DNA from: an uncultured Collinsella sp.
GTDB lineage: Bacteria; Actinomycetota; Coriobacteriia; Coriobacteriales; Coriobacteriaceae
DNA length: 11,847 bases
Direction: 5' to 3'
Assembly (NCBI GenBank): GCA_902492545.1
Contig: CABULX010000070.1
Location: 1 to 11,847 of the forward strand
The notes under the pieces are model-generated. The model was given only the letters and a program-made list of their open reading frames with translations. It made no database searches and was not told where the DNA came from. This document shows, one piece after another, positions 6,645 to 11,847 of this stretch. Positions within the stretch are counted from its first letter, which is position 1, and every line of letters begins with the position of its first letter. The position numbers and the translations under genes are program-made.

Positions 6645-6654
6645 ATGTCCCGTC

Positions 6655-6855
6655 TGGAAACTGCATCCCAGTTTTGCCTTTCAAGGTGGGACGCAGTTTC
6701 CCATAGGGCCTCGACTGGGAAAGCGCGTCCCGTTTCGAGCGGGGATTCTGGGATGCATTTTCCGTAAGAGGCCTGTTAGGGAAACCATATCCCGTTTCGA
6801 GCCAGAATTCTGGGATGTAGTTTCCCCGAGAGGCCTCATCGGGAAACTATGGCCC
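6655..6855. repeat. 62-bp tandem repeat array of palindromic units
   Basis: Units start at 6655, 6717, 6779 and 6841, an exact 62-bp period; the fourth keeps only its first 15 bp or so. Units two and three agree at about 47 of 62 positions, sharing TCCCGTTTCGAGC, TCTGGGATG and AGAGGCCT. The first is more diverged. Each full unit holds an inverted repeat of the form GGGAAACnnnnTCCC ... GGGAnGnAGTTTCCC. Unit 1 pairs at 13 of 14 positions (6656-6669 with 6688-6701). Unit 2 has 11 pairs, two G-U and one mismatch. Unit 3 (6779-6793 with 6812-6826) has 13 pairs, one G-U and one mismatch. No coding sense was found. It fills the gap between the esterase terminator and the feo promoter. Confidence 0.85.
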
Positions 6856-6894
6856 TGAACTCTCCTGCCTGTCCCCATCGCACCGATCTGTCGA

Positions 6895-6924
6895 TTGAAC
6901 GTCGTTGTGTGTTCGCGCTATCAT
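6895..6924 (+). promoter_or_regulatory. Candidate promoter of feoB
   Basis: TTGAAC (6895-6900) and TATCAT (6919-6924) are separated by 18 nt. The predicted start near 6931 lies just before the tandem palindromes at 6940-6972 and leaves a leader of about 84 nt before GTG 7015. Confidence 0.5.
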
Positions 6925-6939
6925 GCATGGTTACAATTG

Positions 6940-6972
6940 GTTAGCCATGGCAAACGGTTAGCCATGGTGAAC
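6940..6972. promoter_or_regulatory. Two tandem 16-bp palindromes, candidate iron/metal-repressor operators at feoB
   Basis: GTTAGCCATGGCAAAC (6940-6955) and GTTAGCCATGGTGAAC (6957-6972) are each palindromic around CCATGG, with GTT and AAC ends. They repeat with a 17-bp period; GGTTAGCCATGG is identical in both. They sit from about +10 to +42 of the predicted transcript. The GGTTAGCC half resembles the half-site of DtxR/IdeR iron boxes, but the central spacing differs from the 19-bp IdeR consensus. ATG codons inside the palindromes are not credible starts. Confidence 0.6.
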
Positions 6973-7000
6973 ATAAATACAACGCCCTGTGGGCGCCGGG

Positions 7001-7005
7001 GGAGG
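7001..7005 (+). promoter_or_regulatory. Ribosome-binding site deciding the feoB start
   Basis: GGAGG, in a run of G, lies 9 nt before GTG 7015, the codon at which FeoA-domain homology begins. In-frame TTG 6895 and ATG 6964 have no comparable site. Confidence 0.7.
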
Positions 7006-7014
7006 AACACGGAC

Positions 7015-9375
7015 GTGAAGCTCGATACGCTCGAGATTGGAAAGGACGCCGTTGTCGCATCGGTGACATCAGACGACCAGGCGCTTCGTCAGCATATTTT
7101 GGACATGGGCCTAACGCCGGGCACCGAAGTCACCATGATGAAGTACGCCCCCATGGGCGACCCACTCGAGATTCGCCTACGCGGCTACGAGTTGACGCTG
7201 CGCAAGGACGATGCTGCTCGCATTGAGCTCGTAGATGTTCACGACACAGATACGGGCCCGCGCGCTAACGCCGCAATCGGCACGACGGAGCACCCGGCAC
7301 TCGGCGAGGGGACGTATTCGCCCCGTGCGGCAAAGACGGCCGTGCCCGAGGGCGCGCCCCTGCATTTTGCCCTCGCCGGCAACCAAAACTGCGGCAAGAC
7401 CACCCTGTTCAACCAGCTTACGGGCTCCAACCAGCACGTCGGCAACTTTCCCGGCGTGACGGTCGACCGCAAGGACGGCACCATCCGTAACCACCCCGAG
7501 GCGAGCGTTACCGACCTGCCCGGTATTTACTCCCTGTCGCCGTACACAGGCGAAGAGGTCGTGAGCCGTCAGTTCATCCTCGACGAGCGCCCGGACGCCA
7601 TCATCGATATCATCGACGCCACCAACATTGAGCGCAATCTGTACCTGACGCTGCAGCTTATGGAGCTCGACCGCCCCATGGTCATCGCGCTCAACATGAT
7701 GGACGAGGTGACGACCAACGGCGGCGCCATTGACGTCAACCTGCTCGAGAGTCTGTTGGGCGTGCCGGTCGTCCCCATTAGCGCTGCCCGCAACGAGGGT
7801 ATCGGCGAGCTGGTGGACCATGCCTTGCATGTGGCGCGTTTCCGCGAGCGTCCCGGCCGCCTGGACTTCTGCGCACCTGATGGCCCAGACGGCGGCGCAC
7901 TGCATCGCTGCATCCACGGCATCGCCAACCTTATCGAGGACCATGCCGCGACGGCGCACATTCCCGTGCGTTTTGCGGCGACCAAGCTGGTTGAGGGCGA
8001 CGAGCTGGTGACCGAGGCGCTTCACCTGGATCGCAACGAGCTCGACGCCATCGAGCACATCATTACCCAGATGGAGGGCGAGGCCGGCACCGACCGCCTG
8101 TCCGCGCTGGCCGATATGCGCTTTAGCTTTATCGGCGACGTGTGTGGGCGTTGCGTCGTCAAGCCGCACGAGAGCCGCGAGCACGTGCGCTCCGTCAAGA
8201 TCGACCGCATCCTGACAGGTCGCTACACGGCCATTCCGGCGTTCCTGGTGATCATGGGCCTCGTCTTTTGGCTGACGTTTGGCGTGATCGGCGCGGCGTT
8301 GCAGGGACTCATGGAGGACGGCATCGCTGCCGTCATCGCCTCGGCCGATGCGGGCCTCAAGGCGTTCGGCACCAACGACGTGGTGCGCTCGCTGGCTGTC
8401 GACGGCGTGCTTACGGGTGTGGGCAGCGTGCTGACCTTCCTACCGATTATCGTCGTGCTCTTCTTGTTCCTCTCCATTCTGGAAGACTCGGGCTACATGG
8501 CGCGCGTGGCCTTTGTCATGGATAAGGTGCTGCGTCGTTTTGGCCTGTCGGGCCGCAGCTTTGTGCCCATGCTCGTCGGTTTTGGCTGCACCGTGCCGGC
8601 TATCATGTCGACCCGTACGCTCCCATCCGAGCACGACCGCAAGATGACGGTCATGCTCACGCCGTTCATGAGCTGTTCGGCCAAGTTGCCGGTCTACGGC
8701 CTGCTGTGCGGGGCGTTTTTCCCGCAGGCGACGGTTCCCGCCATGGTCTCGCTCTATCTGATTGGCATTGCGGTTGGTTGCATTGCGGCTTTGGTGCTCA
8801 ACCGTACGGCATTTAAGGGCGACCCGGTGCCGTTTATCATGGAGCTCCCCAATTACCGCCTGCCGAGCGTCAAGACGACAGTGATGCTGGCATGGGATAA
8901 GGCCAAGGACTTTATTACCAAGGCCTTTACCATTATCTTTGCCGCGACCGTGGTCATCTGGTTCCTTCAGACGTTCGATATCCGCTTTAATGTGGTCGCC
9001 GATCAGTCGCAGAGTCTACTTGCCGGCCTGGGTAGCATTATCGCGCCGGTGCTGGCGCCGCTTGGGTTTGGCGACTGGCGTGCATCCACGGCGCTCGTCA
9101 CCGGACTTATCGCCAAGGAGAGTGTCATCTCGACCCTCACCGTGCTTTTGGGTGCAACGTCACCCGCGGCGCTGTCGACCATGTTTTCGCCGTTTACCGC
9201 CTACGTGTTCTTGGTCTTTACGCTGCTGTACCCGCCCTGCGTGGCTGCCATCGGCGCCGTTAAGAGCGAGCTGGGCGCGCGCTACGCCGTTGCCGTGTTC
9301 GCGTTTCAAGTGACGGTCGCCTGGATCGTGGCGTTTGTCGTGCATTCGGCGGGCATATTGCTGGGGTTGGCTTAG
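7015..9375 (+). CDS. feoB: Ferrous iron transporter, FeoA-FeoB fusion
   Basis: Inner-membrane GTP-dependent Fe(II) importer, 786 residues from GTG 7015. Residues 1 to about 75 form an SH3-like FeoA domain (HILDMGLTPGTEVTMMK, then DPLEIRLRGYELTLRKDDA). A roughly 40-residue linker joins it to the GTPase domain: G1 GNQNCGKT (122-129), G2 threonine in GVTVD, G3 DLPG (167-170), G4 NMMD (227-230), G5 SAAR (256-259). A helical domain with guanine-nucleotide-dissociation-inhibitor role follows, then the membrane part with two Gate motifs: one spans SGYMARVAFV through VGFGCTVPAIMSTRTL, the other IAKESVISTLTVLLGA. The conserved CSAKLPVYG segment is present. In many bacteria FeoA is a separate protein; here it is covalently joined, and no feoC follows. 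A candidate promoter and tandem operators upstream suggest repression by iron or another metal. Confidence 0.96.
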   Translation: MKLDTLEIGKDAVVASVTSDDQALRQHILDMGLTPGTEVTMMKYAPMGDPLEIRLRGYELTLRKDDAARIELVDVHDTDTGPRANAAIGTTEHPALGEGTYSPRAAKTAVPEGAPLHFALAGNQNCGKTTLFNQLTGSNQHVGNFPGVTVDRKDGTIRNHPEASVTDLPGIYSLSPYTGEEVVSRQFILDERPDAIIDIIDATNIERNLYLTLQLMELDRPMVIALNMMDEVTTNGGAIDVNLLESLLGVPVVPISAARNEGIGELVDHALHVARFRERPGRLDFCAPDGPDGGALHRCIHGIANLIEDHAATAHIPVRFAATKLVEGDELVTEALHLDRNELDAIEHIITQMEGEAGTDRLSALADMRFSFIGDVCGRCVVKPHESREHVRSVKIDRILTGRYTAIPAFLVIMGLVFWLTFGVIGAALQGLMEDGIAAVIASADAGLKAFGTNDVVRSLAVDGVLTGVGSVLTFLPIIVVLFLFLSILEDSGYMARVAFVMDKVLRRFGLSGRSFVPMLVGFGCTVPAIMSTRTLPSEHDRKMTVMLTPFMSCSAKLPVYGLLCGAFFPQATVPAMVSLYLIGIAVGCIAALVLNRTAFKGDPVPFIMELPNYRLPSVKTTVMLAWDKAKDFITKAFTIIFAATVVIWFLQTFDIRFNVVADQSQSLLAGLGSIIAPVLAPLGFGDWRASTALVTGLIAKESVISTLTVLLGATSPAALSTMFSPFTAYVFLVFTLLYPPCVAAIGAVKSELGARYAVAVFAFQVTVAWIVAFVVHSAGILLGLA

Positions 9376-9416
9376 TTATTTATTGACGGCGCAACCTCTG
9401 TGTATCGAATTGTTTT

Positions 9417-9451
9417 CGGCCCTGCATCTGTTGCTGACGGATGCGGGGCCG
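9417..9451 (+). terminator. Hairpin after feoB, possible terminator
   Basis: CGGCCCTGCATC (9417-9428) pairs with 9440-9451 at 12 positions with one G-T, and two further pairs are possible inside. It lies 41 bp after the feoB stop. The following sequence, TTGCTATATAATC, is not a clean T-tract, so termination may be partial. It overlaps the candidate promoter of the next gene. Confidence 0.55.
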
Positions 9452-9463
9452 TTGCTATATAAT
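9434..9463 (+). promoter_or_regulatory. Candidate promoter of the SotB-like gene
   Basis: CTGACG (9434-9439) and a perfect TATAAT (9458-9463) are 18 nt apart. The start near 9470 gives a leader of about 27 nt to ATG 9497. The -35 lies in the loop and 3' arm of the hairpin after feoB. Confidence 0.5.
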
Positions 9464-9496
9464 CGCCTCCACTCAAAATGATTGGAGACGTTATAT

Positions 9497-10693
9497 ATGA
9501 GTCAGGCAAGGCAAGACGGCGTCACGCTCGGGCAGTGGCTCCCGCTCGTCGGGCTCACCTGCTGTGCGTTCGTGTTCAACACGTCGGAGTTTATGCCCAT
9601 CGGCCTTCTGACTGATATCGCTGCGTCGTTCTCGCTCACCGAGGCCCAGGCAGGCATCATGATCTCGGTCTATGCTTGGGGCGTCATGCTGTTGTCACTG
9701 CCGCTCATGGTGTTTGCCTCGCGTTTTGAGTTCAAGCGGATGCTGCTGGGCGTTTTGGCCGTGTTTTCGCTGGGCCAGTTTCTGTCCGCTGTGGCGCCGA
9801 CTTATCCCATCCTGGTCTGCGCGCGCCTGGTGGTCGCTTGCGCACATGCCGTATTCTGGTCAGTCGCATCGATTATGGCCTCGCGCCTAGTCGACACTCG
9901 CCACGGCGCGCTCGCCATCAGCATGATCGCTACGGGCTCGTCCATCGCTCAGATCTTTGGCCTGCCCCTCGGTCGCGCCATTGGCTTGGCCGTGGGCTGG
10001 CGCATGACGTTTGCCGTGGTCGGGGCCCTCTCAGCCATCGCGGTCGTCTACCAGGCCGCGGTGTTCCCGGCTATGCCGGCGGGCGAGCGCTTTACCGTCA
10101 AACAGCTGCCCGAGCTGCTCAAGAACCCGTTCCTGATCGCGCTCTACGCGGTCACGGTTTTTATGGCGACCGGCTACTACGCGGGTTACAGCTATATCGA
10201 GCCGTTCCTGGCACAGGTCGCGCACGTCGACGCGGGCGCCATCACCATGACGCTGACGGCGTTTGGCTGCTCTGGTCTGCTCGGAAGCTGGCTGTTTGGC
10301 CGCCTGTTCGATGGGCATCGCTTCCCGTTCTTGGCTATTACGCTCTCCGGCGTGCCGGTGGCTCTGCTGCTCATGGGTCCGGCCGCATCGTCGCTCGCTG
10401 CGGTTCTCGCTGTTTGCGCGCTATGGGGTTGCTGCGCTACGGCCTTCAATGTGGCGTTCCAGGCCGAGCTCATCAAGTACACGCCGGCGGATTCGTCGGC
10501 TGTCGCCATGTCGATCTTCTCGGGCCTGTTCAATCTGGGTATCGGCACGGGCACCGCAATCGGCGGCGCCGTGGTGTCGGGCCCGGGCATCGCTTGGATC
10601 GGCTACGCGGGCGGCACGATCGCCGTCGTGGGTGTCATCCTCGCCATCACCGTGCTGTTCCCAGCCATACGCCGCGCAAAGCCCGTCGCCTGA
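9497..10693 (+). CDS. sotB: Major facilitator superfamily exporter, SotB (sugar efflux)-like
   Basis: Integral membrane proton-driven exporter, 398 residues with about 12 predicted helices. It follows the SotB/AraJ drug:H+ antiporter-1 subgroup closely: FNTSEFMPIGLLTDIA (27-42), FSLTEAQAGIMISVYAW (45-61), FWSVASIMASR (120-130), ATGSSIAQIFGLPLGR (145-160), GWRMTF (167-172), YSYIEPF (231-237) and FSGLFNLGIGTG (341-352). E. coli SotB exports arabinose and IPTG and can reduce intracellular sugar; AraJ relatives are less well defined. The substrate here is therefore not certain. ATG 9497 was chosen over in-frame TTG 9482 because GGAG (9484-9487) lies 9 nt before it. It has its own candidate promoter and is followed by a perfect-stem terminator. 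Its neighbour downstream is a GH13 glycosidase, which fits sugar handling but proves no link. Confidence 0.87.
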   Translation: MSQARQDGVTLGQWLPLVGLTCCAFVFNTSEFMPIGLLTDIAASFSLTEAQAGIMISVYAWGVMLLSLPLMVFASRFEFKRMLLGVLAVFSLGQFLSAVAPTYPILVCARLVVACAHAVFWSVASIMASRLVDTRHGALAISMIATGSSIAQIFGLPLGRAIGLAVGWRMTFAVVGALSAIAVVYQAAVFPAMPAGERFTVKQLPELLKNPFLIALYAVTVFMATGYYAGYSYIEPFLAQVAHVDAGAITMTLTAFGCSGLLGSWLFGRLFDGHRFPFLAITLSGVPVALLLMGPAASSLAAVLAVCALWGCCATAFNVAFQAELIKYTPADSSAVAMSIFSGLFNLGIGTGTAIGGAVVSGPGIAWIGYAGGTIAVVGVILAITVLFPAIRRAKPVA

Positions 10694-10709
10694 TCACGCC
10701 CCCTCATCG

Positions 10710-10784
10710 GTTGCGGTGGAATAGTTCCTGTTTAAGGCCTCTGAAGGCCCAGGCAGGAACTATTCCACCGCAACTTATTTTGGG
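10710..10784 (+). terminator. Perfect 21-bp-stem terminator after the SotB-like gene (copy 2 of the dispersed element)
   Basis: The arm at 10710-10730 (GTTGCGGTGGAATAGTTCC then TG) is exactly complementary to 10754-10774. The 23-nt loop contains its own small hairpin, GGCCT (10736-10740) with AGGCC (10745-10749). TTATTTTGGGG follows. It starts 17 bp after the stop codon. The arms are shared with the element at 6571-6633, but the loops are unrelated. Confidence 0.85.
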
Positions 10785-10805
10785 GAAGAGGATACAAGCT
10801 GGGCA

Positions 10806-10811
10806 TACAAT
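10806..10811 (+). promoter_or_regulatory. Weak -10-like site upstream of the GH13 gene
   Basis: TACAAT matches a -10 at 5 of 6 positions and lies 35 nt before ATG 10847. I find no acceptable -35 at 16-18 nt, so an activator or another start site is possible. Confidence 0.28.
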
Positions 10812-10846
10812 GGATGTCGTTGTGTTGAGCTTACCGGGAGGCTGTT

Positions 10847-11847
10847 ATGTGGGCATACGAGACGACGTTCTATCAGATCTATCCGCTGGGTTTTTGCGGG
10901 GCTTCGCGCGAAAACGCTGCGCCCGTTGCCGAGGACGAGCTCGCCCAGACTGCCAACGCCGCGCCCAACCTCGATGCTCCTATCATGAAAATCTCCCAAT
11001 GGGCCGACTACCTGCAGGAACTCGGCGTTGGCGCCGTGCTCATCAACCCGCCGCTCGAGTCTGATAGCCATGGCTACGACACGCGCAGCCTGCGTCACAT
11101 CGACCGTCGCCTGGGTGGGGATGCCGACTTTGCCGCCGTATGCGACACGCTGCATGCCCATGGCGTCCGCGTGGTGCTCGATGCCGTCTTTAACCATGTG
11201 GGTCGTGGCTTTTGGGCCTTCCGCGATGTGCAGGAGCGTAAGTGGGACTCGCCCTACAAGGATTGGTTCCACATTAGCTTTGACGGCGACTCCTGCTATG
11301 GCGACGGCTTTTGGTACGAGGGCTGGGAAGGCCATTTTGAGCTTGTGAAGCTCAACTTGCAAAATCCCGCCGTGGTCGATTACCTGCTTGAGTCCGTGCG
11401 CCGTTGGGCCGACGTCTTTGGCGTCGACGGTCTGCGCCTGGACGTTGCCTATATGCTCGACCGCGACTTTATGCGCCGCCTACACTCCTTTACCCGTGAG
11501 CTCAAGCCCGACTTTGTACTGATCGGCGAGACGCTCCACGGCGACTACAACCAGATCGTCAGCGACGAGATGCTCGACTCCTGCACCAACTACGAGTGCT
11601 ACAAGGGCCTGTACTCCAGCTTTAACTCGGTCAACATGTTCGAAATCGCCCATTCGTTGCACCGTCAGTTTGGCGGCGATCCCTGGTGCATCTACCGCGG
11701 CAAGCACCTGCTGTCGTTTGTCGACAACCACGATGTGCCGCGCCTGGCGAGCATCCTCACCGACAAGTCGTGCCTGCGCCCCGCTTATGGCATGCTCTTT
11801 GGCATGCCGGGCATCCCATGCATCTACTATGGCAGCGAGTGGGGAAT
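10847..11847 (+). CDS. GH13 alpha-amylase-family glycosidase (3' end cut off)
   Basis: Retaining alpha-glucan hydrolase of family GH13; 333 codons are visible and the C-terminal part is off the window. The four signature regions are present: I DAVFNH (112-117), II GLRLDV (195-200) with nucleophile D199, III IGET with acid/base E228, and IV FVDNHD (291-296) with transition-state stabiliser D296. No signal peptide is present, so it should act inside the cell on imported maltodextrins or similar oligosaccharides; subfamilies such as maltodextrin glucosidase or cyclomaltodextrinase are plausible. The N-terminus WAYETTFYQIYPLGFCGAS enters the barrel directly, without an obvious N-terminal starch-binding module. 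ATG 10847 has GGGAGG about 6 nt upstream. The residues after region IV (GMPGIPCIYYGSEWG) continue normally to the edge, so it is cut, not broken. Confidence 0.92.
   Translation, partial: MWAYETTFYQIYPLGFCGASRENAAPVAEDELAQTANAAPNLDAPIMKISQWADYLQELGVGAVLINPPLESDSHGYDTRSLRHIDRRLGGDADFAAVCDTLHAHGVRVVLDAVFNHVGRGFWAFRDVQERKWDSPYKDWFHISFDGDSCYGDGFWYEGWEGHFELVKLNLQNPAVVDYLLESVRRWADVFGVDGLRLDVAYMLDRDFMRRLHSFTRELKPDFVLIGETLHGDYNQIVSDEMLDSCTNYECYKGLYSSFNSVNMFEIAHSLHRQFGGDPWCIYRGKHLLSFVDNHDVPRLASILTDKSCLRPAYGMLFGMPGIPCIYYGSEWG

Noticed and set aside
6655..6855. CRISPR array
   Set aside because: The whole 62-bp unit repeats and there are no unique spacers between short identical repeats; units are about 76% alike and no cas gene is present.
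6940..6972. Exact IdeR/DtxR box
   Set aside because: Only the GGTTAGCC half matches; the symmetrical TAACC half is missing at the consensus spacing, so only a family-level guess is kept.
6895..7014. N-terminal extension of FeoB from TTG 6895 or ATG 6964
   Set aside because: It overlaps the promoter and tandem palindromes, lacks a ribosome-binding site, and FeoA homology starts at GTG 7015.
9838..11064. 408-codon plus-strand frame running through the SotB-like gene into the GH13 gene
   Set aside because: Arg/Gly-rich shadow that crosses a terminator and overlaps two well-supported genes.

Overview
The window reads as chromosomal DNA of a high-GC gut actinobacterium, most likely Coriobacteriia and close to Collinsella. 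This placement is an inference from gene style: GTG starts, an 'SRRSLL' lipoprotein leader, a FeoA-FeoB fusion, a TrpX/TrpY-type transporter and a SotB-type exporter. No rRNA, tRNA, phage or transposase gene is present. The genes are ordinary housekeeping and nutrient-uptake genes; the unusual content is between them.

Left half, all minus strand (read right to left). crr (glucose-type PTS EIIA, 4835-5398) has its own hairpin terminator. asnS (asparaginyl-tRNA synthetase, 3250-4653) follows, with a near-perfect terminator at 3166-3203. Then come a WYL-type regulator (2205-2990), a lipoprotein substrate-binding protein of the COG2984/TrpX family (1064-2044) and its TrpY-type membrane permease (1-859, cut by the window edge). 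The binding protein and permease should form one ABC importer, probably for an aromatic amino acid or related compound; its ATPase would lie just off the left edge.

Right half, all plus strand. A cytoplasmic alpha/beta-hydrolase esterase (5642-6541) diverges from crr. A 353-bp gap follows. Then come a FeoA-FeoB ferrous iron transporter (7015-9375), a SotB-like sugar/drug efflux MFS protein (9497-10693) and the start of a cytoplasmic GH13 alpha-amylase-type glycosidase (10847 to the end of the window). Crr, SotB and GH13 suggest a carbohydrate theme, but each transcription unit looks separately promoted and terminated.

The most interesting material is intergenic. (1) At 6655-6855 there is a tandem array with an exact 62-bp period (three full units and a partial fourth), each full unit carrying a 14-15 bp imperfect inverted repeat. 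(2) A hairpin with arm TTGCGGTGGAATAGTTCC occurs twice, 4.1 kb apart, each time just after a plus-strand gene and followed by a T-rich stretch; one copy has a perfect 21-bp stem. Arms are conserved while loops differ, so this looks like a dispersed REP-like element serving as a terminator. (3) Two 16-bp palindromes with a 17-bp period lie just downstream of the feo promoter and look like tandem operators for a metal-sensing repressor. (4) A GAAACGTTTC palindrome sits in the crr control region. All of these are read by eye and need genome-wide searches.
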